Shown here: positions 8,727 through 18,293 of the stretch, one piece after another | Layout: each line of letters begins with the position of its first letter | Numbering within the stretch: position 1 is the stretch's first letter | Source: Methylopila sp. Yamaguchi | GTDB taxonomy: Bacteria > Pseudomonadota > Alphaproteobacteria > Rhizobiales > Methylopilaceae | DNA: 64,000 bases | Direction of reading: 5' to 3' | NCBI RefSeq assembly: GCF_002897035.1 | Contig: NZ_BAUX01000002.1 | Coordinates: 1 to 64,000 of the forward strand | Notes under the pieces: generated by a model | What the model was told of the DNA's origin: nothing | Databases searched by the model: none | What the model saw: only the letters and a program-made list of their open reading frames with translations | Made by a program: the position numbers and the translations under genes

Positions 8727-9458
8727 TCAGCGCAGGCTGGCCAGCATCGCCTCGACCGCGGTCTTCGCCGCGGCGAGCGCCTCCGGATCGCGCGAGCGGA
8801 TCACGATGTTGGTGTTGAAGCCGCCCTCGTCCACGAAGGGGTAGCTGCCGATCGCGACGCCCGGATGTTCCTTCTGCACGGCGCCGAGCGGCGTCGCGAT
8901 GTCGCCCTCCTTCGCGTCGGCCCGGACGCTTTCGCTCAGAACTTTGACGCCGGCCGCAAGCGTCGGCCCGACCTCGTCGAGCATGGCCTGCATGATCGAA
9001 GGTACCCCCGCGAAGACGAAGACGTTTTCGAGCCGGAAGCCGGGGGCCTTCGAGACCTTGTTGGCGATGAGGTCCGCGCCGAACGGAATGCGGGCCATGC
9101 GCAGCCGCCCCTCGTTGAGGTCGGCCGCATTGGGAAAGCGTTCGCGGAGCATCGCGACGGCGCGGGGGTCGTGGTCGATGCCGACGCCGAAGGCCTTGGC
9201 CACCGAATCGGCGGTGATGTCGTCGTGCGTCGGGCCGATGCCGCCGGTCGTGAATAGGTAGGTGTACCGGGCGCGGAGCGCGTTGATCGCCTCCACGATC
9301 GCCGCCTCGTCGTCCGCCACGACGCGCACCTCCTTCAGGTCGATCCCGATGTTGGTGAGATACTGCGCGATGTAGCCGCTGTTGCTGTCCCGCGTGCGTC
9401 CCGAGAGCACCTCGTCGCCGATCACGAGGACGGCGGCTGTGGCGGGCGTGTTCGACAT
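8727..9458 (-). CDS. Molybdopterin-binding-fold protein, stand-alone CinA N-terminal (MoaB/MogA-like) domain
   Basis: A 243-residue protein with the MoCF-biosynthesis fold: VLVIGDEVLSGRTRDSN near the N-terminus and TTGGIGPTHDDIT around residues 70-82. This is the N-terminal domain of CinA, here without the C-terminal amidohydrolase. That other half is encoded separately at 41741-42244. In related CinA proteins this domain has pyrophosphatase-type activity on NAD-derived nucleotides, but the role of lone copies is uncertain. The start at 9458 gives the expected MoaB-like N-terminus; the longer frame upstream overlaps the VOC gene on the opposite strand and is spurious. Confidence 0.88.
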   Translation of the reverse strand: MSNTPATAAVLVIGDEVLSGRTRDSNSGYIAQYLTNIGIDLKEVRVVADDEAAIVEAINALRARYTYLFTTGGIGPTHDDITADSVAKAFGVGIDHDPRAVAMLRERFPNAADLNEGRLRMARIPFGADLIANKVSKAPGFRLENVFVFAGVPSIMQAMLDEVGPTLAAGVKVLSESVRADAKEGDIATPLGAVQKEHPGVAIGSYPFVDEGGFNTNIVIRSRDPEALAAAKTAVEAMLASLR

Positions 9459-9560
9459 CGGATCGGCCTTGCGATGGGAGGACGTCGCGGAGATAGAGGA
9501 GCGATCGGCGGCGAACAAGCGAGGCGCCGCCTCGGAGGGCCTTCCTCGCAGGAGACAGCC

Positions 9561-9974
9561 GTGACGCCGCTCATCAACATCGACGTTCCGGACCTCGCCG
9601 CCGCCGTTCGCTTCTACCGCGCGGCCTTCGGGCTGACGCCGACGCGGCGTGTCGGCGACGCGGCGGTGGAGCTCGCCGGTTGGCCGACCCCCGTCTACCT
9701 CCTGCAGCGCGCCGAGCACACGGCGACGGCCGGCCGCGCGCGCCGCTCCTACGCCCGGCATTGGACGCCGCTGCATCTCGACGTGGTGGTCGACGACATC
9801 CGGACCGCGCGCGACCGGGCCGCCGCGGCCGGCGCGATCGTCGAGGGCGAGATCGCCGTGGAGGACTGGGGCTCCCTCGCCGCGCTGTCCGATCCCTTCG
9901 GCCACGGCTTCTGCTTGATCCAGTTCCACGGCGACGGGTACGGCGCGATCTCGACGGCGGCAGATGATCTCTGA
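9561..9974 (+). CDS. VOC (glyoxalase/bleomycin resistance) superfamily protein
   Basis: A 137-residue protein with two beta-alpha-beta-beta-beta repeats: it begins INIDVPDLAAAVRFYRAAFG and ends with a LSDPFGHGFCLIQ segment typical of glyoxalase-fold proteins. It probably binds a metal and a small substrate, but the residues do not identify the reaction. GTG at 9561 is chosen because AGGAG sits six bases upstream. It overlaps the sfsA start by 11 bases, so the two are translationally linked. Confidence 0.82.
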   Translation: MTPLINIDVPDLAAAVRFYRAAFGLTPTRRVGDAAVELAGWPTPVYLLQRAEHTATAGRARRSYARHWTPLHLDVVVDDIRTARDRAAAAGAIVEGEIAVEDWGSLAALSDPFGHGFCLIQFHGDGYGAISTAADDL

Positions 9975-10710
9975 CGTGGACGTCGCCGCGGCCGCCTTTC
10001 CCGTGCTGCCCTATCCGGCCACGCTCGTTCCGGGCCGACTGATCCGCCGCTACAAGCGCTTCCTCGCCGACGTCCTGCTCGACGACGGCCGCGAGGTCGT
10101 CGCTCACGTTGCGAACTCGGGCTCGATGATGGGGCTCTCGACGCCCGGCATGCGCGTCTGGCTCTGCCCGAAGACCAGCGGGTCCCTGCCGTGGTCGTGG
10201 GCGGTGGTCGAGGTCCAGATCGAGGGACGTCCGACGCTGGTGGGAGTCGACACGGCCGCTCCGAACAAGCTCGGCCTCGCCGCGGTCGGAGCCGGCCTGC
10301 TGCCGGCCTTCGCAGGCTACGACAGCGTCCGGCGCGAAGTTCGCTACGGCGTGAACAGCCGCATCGACCTGCTGCTCGAAAGCGCCGGCCGGCCGAAGGC
10401 CTTCGTGGAGATCAAGAACGTCCACCTGTGGCGGCGCGGGGCGCTGGCGGAGTTCCCGGACGCGGTGACCGCGCGAGGCGCCAAGCACCTCGTCGAGCTC
10501 TCGAACGAGGCGGCGGCGGGGGCCCGCGCGGCGATGCTGTTCATCGTGCAGGGCCCGGCGGCCGGCTTCGCGATCGCCCGCGACATCGACCCCGCCTACG
10601 GCCGCGCCTTCGACCTCGCCCGCGCCAGCGGGGTCGAGGCGCACTGCTGGAGCGCTACGGTCACGCTGGACGGCGTCCGGCTCGACCGCGAGGTCCCGAT
10701 CGTCGCCTGA
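9964..10710 (+). CDS. sfsA: SfsA family protein (sugar fermentation stimulation protein A)
   Basis: A 248-residue protein of normal family length. It has the SfsA hallmarks: a nucleic-acid-binding-like N-terminal domain with RFLADV-LDDGREVVAHVANSG, a central YGVNSRIDLLL and the nuclease-like core VEIKNVHL. SfsA was named for an effect on maltose metabolism in E. coli, but its biochemical role is unresolved; the core resembles restriction-endonuclease folds. The position that is usually NTG in 'CPNTGSM' reads VANSGSM here. It follows the VOC gene with an 11-base overlap. Confidence 0.92.
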   Translation: MISDVDVAAAAFPVLPYPATLVPGRLIRRYKRFLADVLLDDGREVVAHVANSGSMMGLSTPGMRVWLCPKTSGSLPWSWAVVEVQIEGRPTLVGVDTAAPNKLGLAAVGAGLLPAFAGYDSVRREVRYGVNSRIDLLLESAGRPKAFVEIKNVHLWRRGALAEFPDAVTARGAKHLVELSNEAAAGARAAMLFIVQGPAAGFAIARDIDPAYGRAFDLARASGVEAHCWSATVTLDGVRLDREVPIVA

Positions 10711-10720
10711 ACTTTGAGAG

Positions 10721-11371
10721 TCAGCTCCCCAGCGCCGCCAAGCGGTCAAGCGCGGCGGAGAAGCCGTTGAGGGAGACGCTGAAGCTCGTCACCTGGCCGT
10801 CGCTCTGGTTGAGCGACGAGATCGTCAGACGTTGGCCCTTCTTCATGGCGTCCGTCGCCGCCGCCGGGAACGACACCGGCAGCACGCAGCCCTGCGGCAC
10901 GCAGGTGGAGAAGCGCAGGCCCGTCCCGAAATCCTTGTCGTCGAGGGTGAGGATGGCGCCGTTGTCGAGCTTGAGGCCGAAGGGCATGAGCACGGCGCCC
11001 TCGGTCTTGCCGTCCGCCGGCACGCGCAGCTCGATCGCGAAGATGCGGCGGCCGGACTGCTTATCGCCCTGCGCCTGCGACAGCAGGCAGCTCTTGCGGC
11101 TGTCGGCGACCCGGCAGTCCACGGTCCAGTCGCCGTAGGTCTCGTTGATGGAGCCCGCGCCGTTGGGAAGCGTCGCGGCCGCGGGCTGCCCCGGCGCCTG
11201 CGCCTTCGCGGCCTGGGCGTCCGTCGGCTGAGGTTGCGTCGTGCGGTCGTTCTTCCGCAACCGGTCGGTCGCGGCCTTCATCTCCTCAGGCGTCGGCTGC
11301 TGGGCGAAGGCGGCCGGAGCGGCCGCCACTGCGGCGGCGGCGAGAAGGAGAACGGCGCTGAAGCGGAGCAT
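10721..11371 (-). CDS. Invasion-associated locus B (IalB) family exported protein
   Basis: A 216-residue protein with a signal peptide, then a Gln/Pro/Ala-rich linker, then the IalB-type domain with WTVDCRVADSRKSCLL, a paired-cysteine block STCVPQGCVLPV and a C-terminal FSVSLNGFSAALD. IalB of Bartonella is a surface-associated invasion factor; in free-living Hyphomicrobiales the role is unknown. The start at 11371 has GGAAG about nine bases upstream; a start at 11392 has none. It is convergent with sfsA, leaving only 10 bases between stops. A second family member lies at 54942-55667. Confidence 0.88.
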   Translation of the reverse strand: MLRFSAVLLLAAAAVAAAPAAFAQQPTPEEMKAATDRLRKNDRTTQPQPTDAQAAKAQAPGQPAAATLPNGAGSINETYGDWTVDCRVADSRKSCLLSQAQGDKQSGRRIFAIELRVPADGKTEGAVLMPFGLKLDNGAILTLDDKDFGTGLRFSTCVPQGCVLPVSFPAAATDAMKKGQRLTISSLNQSDGQVTSFSVSLNGFSAALDRLAALGS

Positions 11372-11606
11372 GACGAGGCTCTTCCAAAACATTGATCGAC
11401 GACGCGGGCCGCTTTACACCAAACAGGGCGCGAGACGTAAGTCCTTGCGGCGAAAGACAGCGAAAGCGACAGCACAGCAAAGTATAGAATCGATCTAAAG
11501 TTCGGCCGTCACAGCAGCCGCCCGCGGCGATCGAGCGCCTGACGCGCGCGCCCGGCGGATGCTATCTCTCCTGCGACGCAACCACGCACGGACGGGCGCC
11601 GCACGC

Positions 11607-12452
<846 letters not shown>

Positions 12453-12473
12453 CGCCCCCCGGCCGCCTCGGCA

Positions 12474-13010
12474 TCAGGCGAGCGCGAGCGACTTCTCGAA
12501 CACGGTCAGCCCCGTCAGGCAGTCCTCCATCGCGCGGCGGGCCCGGGGGCGCGGCACGTCGAGCGCCTTTGCGACCGTCTCGAGGCGGTGGTTTGGGAGG
12601 TCCTTCACGCGGCCCTGCGCGAAGCGCATGGCGCAGACGGTCGTCGCCGGCGCCGTCAGGCCGGCCCGCTCCGCCTCGGCGACGAGGAACGCGTGGTCGA
12701 AGCCGATGTTGTAGGCGACCAGCGGATCCTCCCCGACGAAGGCGAAGAAGTTCGCCAGGGCCTCCTTGGGCTCCGGCGCCTCCGCGAAGGCGGCGTCGTC
12801 GAGGCCCGTCATCGCGCGGACAAAAGCGGGGATCGCGCGGTCCGGCTTGACCAGTGACTGGAAGGCCGAAAGCTCGCCGGAGGCGCGGTCGAACTTGAGG
12901 GCGGCGATCTCGATCACGCGGTCCCGCTTCGGCGTCAGGCCCGTCGTCTCGAGGTCGAAGAAGACATAGCGGCTTTCGCCGGCGGCGATGCGTTCAAGCG
13001 GCGTGGTCAT
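12474..13010 (-). CDS. DnaQ-like (DEDDh) 3'-5' exonuclease
   Basis: A 178-residue exonuclease of the DNA polymerase III epsilon family. Exo I is FFDLETTGL (about 17-25), Exo II is YNIGFDHAF, and Exo III combines NHRLETVAKAL with the final acidic residue in RRAMEDCL, giving the DEDDh pattern. It could proofread, repair or degrade nucleic acids. Since it lacks any polymerase-binding extension it may be a stand-alone exonuclease rather than the replicative epsilon subunit. It is divergent from aroC with 123 bases between. Confidence 0.88.
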   Translation of the reverse strand: MTTPLERIAAGESRYVFFDLETTGLTPKRDRVIEIAALKFDRASGELSAFQSLVKPDRAIPAFVRAMTGLDDAAFAEAPEPKEALANFFAFVGEDPLVAYNIGFDHAFLVAEAERAGLTAPATTVCAMRFAQGRVKDLPNHRLETVAKALDVPRPRARRAMEDCLTGLTVFEKSLALA

Positions 13011-13133
13011 CTCTTTCCGATCGGGACTCGACTGGCGCGTGCGGCGGGACGTTAACGGATCGTTCCTACGGTATCGAAAAGAGCGTCGCCAGAAGCTTTT
13101 CGCCAAGACCACAGCGTGGCATAGGCTCCGTCC

Positions 13134-14222
13134 ATGTCGCACAACACCTTCGGCCACCTCTTCCGCGTCACCACCTTCGGCGAGAGCCACGGCCCCGCCA
13201 TCGGCGCGGTGGTCGACGGCTGCCCGCCGAGGCTGACCTTTCGGCGGGACGACGTGCAGGCCGCGCTCGATCGCCGGCGCCCCGGCCAGTCGCGTTTCAC
13301 GACCCAGCGGCGCGAACCGGACCAGGTCGAGATCCTGTCGGGCGTGCTGGAGGCCGAGGACGGCCTGCTGACGACCACCGGCACGCCGATCGGCCTGCTG
13401 ATCCGGAACGTCGACCAGCGGTCGAAGGACTACTCCAACATCGCCCAGAGCTACCGCCCGGGGCATGCGGACGTGACCTACGACATGAAGTACGGCCTCC
13501 GCGACCACCGCGGCGGCGGGCGGTCGTCGGCGCGCGAGACCGCCATGCGCGTGGCGGCCGGCGCGATCGCGCAGCTCGTGATACCGGGCGTCACCATCCG
13601 CGGGGCCCTCGTCGCCATGGGCGAGATCGAGATCGACCGGTCGCGCTGGGATTGGTCGGAGGTCGACCGCAACCCGTTCTTCTGCCCCGATCCTGTCGCG
13701 GCGAAGGAGATGGAGACCTATCTCGACGGCATCCGCAAAGCGGGGTCCTCGGTCGGCGCGGTGCTTGAGGTGGAGGCGGACGGCGCGCCCGCGGGGCTTG
13801 GCGCGCCCATCTACGGCAAGCTCGACGCCGACCTCGCGGCGGCGCTGATGAGCATCAACGCGGTCAAAGGGGTCGAGATCGGCGCGGGATTCGCCGCGGC
13901 GCGCCTGACGGGCGAGGAAAACGCCGACGAGATGCGGGCGGGGAACGACGGCAAGCCTGTGTTCCTGTCGAACAAGGCCGGCGGCGTTCTCGGCGGCATC
14001 TCGACCGGGCAGGCCATCGTCGCGCGCTTCGCGGTGAAGCCGACCTCGTCGATCCTCACGCCGCGCCGGTCGATCGACGCCTCGGGCGCCGACGTGGACG
14101 TCTCGACCAAGGGCCGCCACGACCCCTGCGTCGGCATCCGCGCGGTCCCCGTCGGCGAGGCGATGGTCGCCTGCGTGCTGGCGGACCACGTCCTGCGACA
14201 TCGCGGCCAGACCGGCGGCTGA
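13134..14222 (+). CDS. aroC: Chorismate synthase
   Basis: A 362-residue enzyme that converts EPSP to chorismate, the last step of the shikimate pathway, using reduced FMN. Signature motifs are present: GESHGPAIG at 16-24, [37 protein letters not shown] and the C-terminal [18 protein letters not shown]. Length matches the family. It appears monocistronic. A hairpin with a T-tract about 175 bases downstream is the nearest terminator. Confidence 0.97.
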   Translation: MSHNTFGHLFRVTTFGESHGPAIGAVVDGCPPRLTFRRDDVQAALDRRRPGQSRFTTQRREPDQVEILSGVLEAEDGLLTTTGTPIGLLIRNVDQRSKDYSNIAQSYRPGHADVTYDMKYGLRDHRGGGRSSARETAMRVAAGAIAQLVIPGVTIRGALVAMGEIEIDRSRWDWSEVDRNPFFCPDPVAAKEMETYLDGIRKAGSSVGAVLEVEADGAPAGLGAPIYGKLDADLAAALMSINAVKGVEIGAGFAAARLTGEENADEMRAGNDGKPVFLSNKAGGVLGGISTGQAIVARFAVKPTSSILTPRRSIDASGADVDVSTKGRHDPCVGIRAVPVGEAMVACVLADHVLRHRGQTGG

Positions 14223-14524
14223 TCAAAGGCTTGACGCGTGGTGCGAGCGGCCCGAAACCGGGGCGCGTCCAGACGCCGATCTCGGCGACGGAACTAAGAC
14301 GCGGCTGGTCCGCGGCGAGGTAAATCCGTTGTCACGATCGCGCCGTACGAGACCGCATAGGCGCGCCCCTCGGGGTTGCGTTTCAACTTGAGAAACCCGC
14401 CGGCCGGTAAGCAGTCCCCGAGCCGGCGGTTTTTTTCGCTCTCCCCACGCCGTGGTCCAAGCTGAGCTTCGACGCGGGCGGCGTATCGCCGCCTCTCGCG
14501 ACGTCGGATGGAGGACCTACGGCC
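14223..14524. other. 302-base gap between aroC and the GFA-family gene
   Basis: It holds a terminator at 14397-14436 on the plus strand. On the minus strand an open frame (14294-14647) runs through the gap into the next gene's antisense. Its last 45 codons read like protein (KLKRNPEGRAYAVSYGAI), but there is no supporting start or ribosome site, so I do not call a gene. No other structure is seen. Confidence 0.5.
14397..14436 (+). terminator. Rho-independent terminator downstream of aroC
   Basis: CCGCCGGC (14397-14404) pairs with GCCGGCGG (14422-14429), followed directly by seven T residues. It is the first good terminator after aroC, although 175 bases away, and could alternatively end a short untranslated RNA in this gap. 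Confidence 0.7.
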
Positions 14525-14917
14525 ATGGAGCGACTGACGGGCGGCTGCTTGTGCGGCGACGTTCGTATCGTGGCGTCGGAGCGACCGTACCGGGTCGGCG
14601 TCTGCCACTGTCTTGACTGCCGCAAGCACCACGGCGCGCTGTTTCACGCCTCCGCGGTGTTTCCACAGGAGGCGGTCTCGGTATCAGGCGAACCGCGCTC
14701 TTACGCCGGCCGGTTTTTCTGCCCTCGCTGCGGTTCGTCCGTCTTCGCGCGCACGGCGGACGAGGTCGAAGTGAACCTCGGATCGCTGGACGCGCCCGAC
14801 CAGCTGCAGCCCACGTACGAAAGCTGGACCGTCCGTCGCGAATCCTGGCTGCCGCCGTTTCCGCTGTCGCGTCGCTACGCCGGCGACCGCGATCCCACGA
14901 GCCGGTCAGAGGACTGA
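14525..14917 (+). CDS. GFA/CENP-V family zinc-binding protein
   Basis: A 130-residue protein of the glutathione-dependent formaldehyde-activating (GFA/CENP-V) fold. Zinc-binding cysteines are visible: CLC at 8-10, CHCLDC at 27-32, and CPRCGSSVF in the middle. Family members are often annotated as S-hydroxymethylglutathione synthases, but many have no proven enzymatic role, and no formaldehyde-oxidation genes are adjacent here. It is convergent with the ycjF-like gene, two bases away. Confidence 0.85.
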   Translation: MERLTGGCLCGDVRIVASERPYRVGVCHCLDCRKHHGALFHASAVFPQEAVSVSGEPRSYAGRFFCPRCGSSVFARTADEVEVNLGSLDAPDQLQPTYESWTVRRESWLPPFPLSRRYAGDRDPTSRSED

Positions 14918-14919
14918 GT

Positions 14920-15966
14920 CTAGGGGCGCTGCGCGTCGAACAGGTTGCCGGCGACCTCGCGGACCGTCGGGGGACGGCGCTCGACGAAGGGCAGAGGCCG
15001 GCACACCGCCATCGCGGCGAGGCCGACGCGGGCGGTCAGAAGGCCGTTCAGCACGCCCTCCCCCAGCCGCGCTGAGAGCTTCGCCGCAAGGCCGTGCCCG
15101 AGCACCTGCTCCAGCAGCCCGTCGCCGACCCCCATGCCGCCGGTCACGGCGAGATGGCCCAGCACGTGCTTCGCCAGCTTGAAGAAGCCGAGCGAGCCCG
15201 GGCGGCCGCCGTAGATCGTGCCGATCCGACGGATGAGCCGCATGGCCTCCACGGCCACGAAGGCGAGGTCCACGATCGCGCGCGGGGACACCGCGGTCAC
15301 CACCGACACGCGCTTGGCGGAGGAGGCGATCGCGCGCGTCGCCTCGGCGTCGAGCGCCGCGAGCAGTTCGCGCTCGGCGATCTTGAGCCGGTCGGAGCCG
15401 TCGATGATGTCGTCGTCGTGCTCGGCGACCGCACGGCGCGCACGCGCCGTTTCCGGCCGCGCGGCGTAGAGCGCCATCACGTCCGCGATAACGCGCTTCG
15501 CGGCCTTTGCGTCGTCGCTGGCGTGCGCGGCGTCCGCCGCCTCCCGCAGGTGCTCGATCCGCGACAGCCGCATCAGCCCCGCAGCCTCCCGCCCGATGAT
15601 GGCAAGGCCGGCCAGGGCCGCGAGAACGGCGAGGCCGAGCGCGACCCAGCCGAGCCAGTCCGAGCGCGCGAACAGGTCCTCCACCACGCGCGTCGCCCAC
15701 AGCCCCACCGCGAGGCTGACGAGGCCCCCGAGAGCGCCGAAGAACAGGTTGCCGAGAGACAGCCCCTTGCGCCGCGGCGCCACGGGCGCCGCCGCGGGCT
15801 CCTCGACCTCGAAGGGGTCGGGCTGCGAGGTCACGACCACGCCGCCGCGCGAGGTCGCGACCGCCTCGTCCGGAGCGGCCATCACCACGGACGGGTCGTT
15901 CAGGCGGAACGCGGTCGGCCGGCGCGGAGGCTGCCGCCGCGGGTCGTTTGGCGGAGCGTCGGTCAC
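14920..15966 (-). CDS. YcjF-like inner-membrane protein (TIGR01620/DUF697 family)
   Basis: A 348-residue protein with a Pro/Arg-rich cytoplasmic N-terminus, two transmembrane helices (GNLFFGALGGLVSLAVGLW and a WVALGLAVLAALAGLAI segment, roughly residues 72-125), and a C-terminal DUF697 domain containing further hydrophobic helices. It starts with GTG at 15966, and its start overlaps the upstream ycjX stop in a GTGA. YcjF and YcjX are co-conserved partners; in E. coli they belong to the stress-induced psp regulon. Their precise role is unknown. Confidence 0.88.
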   Translation of the reverse strand: MTDAPPNDPRRQPPRRPTAFRLNDPSVVMAAPDEAVATSRGGVVVTSQPDPFEVEEPAAAPVAPRRKGLSLGNLFFGALGGLVSLAVGLWATRVVEDLFARSDWLGWVALGLAVLAALAGLAIIGREAAGLMRLSRIEHLREAADAAHASDDAKAAKRVIADVMALYAARPETARARRAVAEHDDDIIDGSDRLKIAERELLAALDAEATRAIASSAKRVSVVTAVSPRAIVDLAFVAVEAMRLIRRIGTIYGGRPGSLGFFKLAKHVLGHLAVTGGMGVGDGLLEQVLGHGLAAKLSARLGEGVLNGLLTARVGLAAMAVCRPLPFVERRPPTVREVAGNLFDAQRP

Positions 15967-17438
15967 AGCAGCGCGTCTCCCAGCAGGAATTCAAGCGTGC
16001 GGTCGAGGCGAATGTGCGGAAGCTGCGTGATCCCGCGCTCGGGCGCGAGTCGCGGCGGGCGGAACTTCACGAAGCGGATGTCGCCGCCGTCCTCGCTGAG
16101 GGCGCGGCCGCGGTAGCCGCCGGCGCTGAGCGCCGTCTCAGGATCCTCCGGAAGATCGCCGGGGAACACCGCAATCTCCTCCTGGCCGTCGAACACCTGC
16201 CCGCCCGACCGCTCTCCGGCCTCCGGCACGCCGACGATGACGGGGAGGTCCTCCCGTCCCTGCCGCGCCGTGGCTTCCCGGGTGGCGCGCACCGCGGCGA
16301 GAGCGACGACGTCGACCGCCGCGCCGTCGAACTCCGCGTTCTTGATGGCCCGTCCGACAAGCCGGCGCAGGATCGCCTCAAGCCGGTCATGGCTCGTGTG
16401 ATGCAGATGGTCGGCCTTGGTCGCGGCGAACAGCAAGCGGTCGACCTTGGGGCGGAACAGGCTGGTCAGCCATGAGTTCCGGCCGTGCCGGAACGCCGCG
16501 AGCACGTCGGTTAAGGCCACCTCGAGGTCCGCGACCGCCTCGGGGCCTGCGTTGAGCGCCGCAAGCGCGTCGACGAGGACAACCTGCCGGTCAAGCCGCG
16601 CGAAATGATCCCGGAAGAACGGTTTCACGACGTGATTGCGGTAGGATTCGTAGCGCCGCTCCATCATCGCCCACAGCGACCCGGCTGGGGCCTCGCCTTC
16701 CGGCGGCACGTCGAGCGGGGCGAAGGTGAGCGCCGGGCTGCCGTCGAGATCGCCCGGCATCAGGAAGCGGCCGGGCGGAAGCGTCGACAGAGCGACGCGC
16801 TCGGCGCGACCTGCGATCAGATAGGCTCGGAACAGCGCGGCGGCCTGCCGAGCCGCGGTCTCGTCCTCGCGGGCGGCGGGGTCCAGCGTCGCGAGATGGG
16901 CCCGCCATTCGGCGGCGAGCGGCGCACGGGTGGCGCCTTCCGAGGCGTGGAGCGTCTTTTGCGACCAAGTCCGGAAGTCCTGCGACAGCAGCGCGAGGTC
17001 GAGCAGCCATTCGCCGGGATAATCGACGATGTCGAGCGTGAGGCGGCGGCCCGGCCGCTGCCGGCTGAGAAAGCCCGAGCGGCTTTCGAAATCCACCACC
17101 ACGCGCAGTTCGGAAATCCGTCGCGTGGACTCGGGCCAGTGCCGGTCTGGGCCCGTCAGCGCCCTTAGATGGGTCTCGACCTCGAACCGCGGCACCGCGT
17201 CGTCCGGCTGCGGCGCGAGCCTCGCCCCGGCGATGCGGCCCTGGCCGTAGGCGCGGAACGCCGGCAGGCGGCCGCCCTGCGTCAGGGCGTTCACCAGAGC
17301 GGTCAGGAACACGGTCTTGCCCGCCCGCGACAGACCGGTCACCCCAAGCCGCAGCGTCGGATCGAGCGTGCCGGCGGCGGCGTCGAGCAGGCTCTGCGCC
17401 GCGATCCGGGCTTCGTGGGCGAGGTCGCCGAAGTTCAT
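15963..17438 (-). CDS. ycjX: YcjX-like P-loop GTPase-type protein (DUF463)
   Basis: A 491-residue cytoplasmic nucleotide-binding protein. Walker A GLSRAGKT is at 35-42. A DIVDYPGEWLLDLALL block acts as the switch/Walker B region, and TKADHLH resembles the GTPase TKAD specificity motif. A near-C-terminal VKFRPPR block is typical of DUF463. It overlaps sixA by the ATGA at 17435-17438 and the ycjF-like gene by GTGA, so the three genes form one operon with coupled translation. Confidence 0.9.
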   Translation of the reverse strand: MNFGDLAHEARIAAQSLLDAAAGTLDPTLRLGVTGLSRAGKTVFLTALVNALTQGGRLPAFRAYGQGRIAGARLAPQPDDAVPRFEVETHLRALTGPDRHWPESTRRISELRVVVDFESRSGFLSRQRPGRRLTLDIVDYPGEWLLDLALLSQDFRTWSQKTLHASEGATRAPLAAEWRAHLATLDPAAREDETAARQAAALFRAYLIAGRAERVALSTLPPGRFLMPGDLDGSPALTFAPLDVPPEGEAPAGSLWAMMERRYESYRNHVVKPFFRDHFARLDRQVVLVDALAALNAGPEAVADLEVALTDVLAAFRHGRNSWLTSLFRPKVDRLLFAATKADHLHHTSHDRLEAILRRLVGRAIKNAEFDGAAVDVVALAAVRATREATARQGREDLPVIVGVPEAGERSGGQVFDGQEEIAVFPGDLPEDPETALSAGGYRGRALSEDGGDIRFVKFRPPRLAPERGITQLPHIRLDRTLEFLLGDALL

Positions 17439-17962
17439 GCGACGTCGAGGCCGAGGCTCTTGGGGGTGACGAACCGGTCGAGCCGCCCTGCGCGCGGCGC
17501 GGCCTGGGCCCAGCCGTCGAACGGCAAGTCGAGCACCGCGATCGCGGCGGTCGGAAACTTGACCGACAGCAGGCGCCTCGCTTCCGGATCCCCCGAGCCG
17601 GCGAGCAGGTCGACCAGACTTGCGAGGCCAGGATTGTGACCGACGATCATCAGCGTCTGCGCCTCCGACGGCGCCGCGCGGATCAGCTCGAGCAAGCCTT
17701 CGGCGGACGCCTCATAGGCCTCCCGCACCACGCGCGTCTCCGGCGCCGGGGTGAAGGCGCCCTTCGCGATGTCCCAAGTGGCTTTGGCGCGCTTCGCCGT
17801 CGAGCACAGCACGAGTTCCGGGCGGAAGCCCCGGCCCGCGAGCCAGGCCCCCATCGGCCCGGCGGCCTTTCGGCCCCGAGTGGCCAGGCCGCGGTCGTGA
17901 TCCGCGGTCGCGGCCAGCGACCAGTCGGACTTCGCATGGCGGAACAGAATGAGACGGCGCAT
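17435..17962 (-). CDS. sixA: SixA-like phosphohistidine phosphatase
   Basis: A 175-residue histidine phosphatase. The catalytic RHAKS motif is at 8-12, LCSTAKRAKAT carries the second arginine region, and GHNPGL holds the second catalytic histidine. SixA removes phosphate from phosphohistidine proteins. In E. coli it was first described acting on the HPt domain of ArcB and later on the NPr protein of the nitrogen PTS. It leads a three-gene operon with ycjX and ycjF and is transcribed away from an orphan Hpt-domain gene at 18294, an attractive potential substrate. Confidence 0.88.
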   Translation of the reverse strand: MRRLILFRHAKSDWSLAATADHDRGLATRGRKAAGPMGAWLAGRGFRPELVLCSTAKRAKATWDIAKGAFTPAPETRVVREAYEASAEGLLELIRAAPSEAQTLMIVGHNPGLASLVDLLAGSGDPEARRLLSVKFPTAAIAVLDLPFDGWAQAAPRAGRLDRFVTPKSLGLDVA

Positions 17963-18293
17963 GGATCCCCGGAATTCACAGCCGCGACGATCCCGCGGCG
18001 CTGCAGGAGGTGGGGGCCTCAAACGCCTTTCTCAAGCCTCGGCGTTCACGACTCGGAAACCTTCCATGGCGTTTCCATGGGTGGCGCCAGGGTGAACGCC
18101 GGATGAACGCGACGTTCGGACCGAGTTCAACGTCGCTCGGCGAAACTGATCACCGTGGCCGAAAGGTCACTTTGTAGGAAAAGCTTTCGCCGAAAGGTGA
18201 GCAAGACGTTTCGGCGCCTTTGTTTCACCATCGCCATCGCACACTTCAGAACGGCGCCCGCAGCGTATCAGCGGGTTTGGAGTTAAAGTCATC
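17963..18293. promoter_or_regulatory. 331-base divergent intergenic region between sixA and the Hpt gene
   Basis: It must hold promoters for both directions. The half nearer the Hpt gene contains a direct repeat GCCGAAAGGT at 18158-18167 and 18189-18198, 31 bases apart or about three helical turns, and the first copy sits in an imperfect palindrome. This spacing suggests a dimeric or cooperative regulator, but no known binding motif is recognised. Confidence 0.45.

Noticed and set aside
12474-14201. A 575-codon minus-strand frame including the exonuclease
   Set aside because: The N-terminal two thirds are antisense to aroC and lack any domain. The exonuclease starts at 13010.
14294-14647. 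A minus-strand frame in the aroC to GFA gap with a protein-like C-terminus
   Set aside because: It overlaps the start of the well-supported GFA gene, has no ribosome site, and crosses a terminator. It could be a gene remnant but evidence is too thin.
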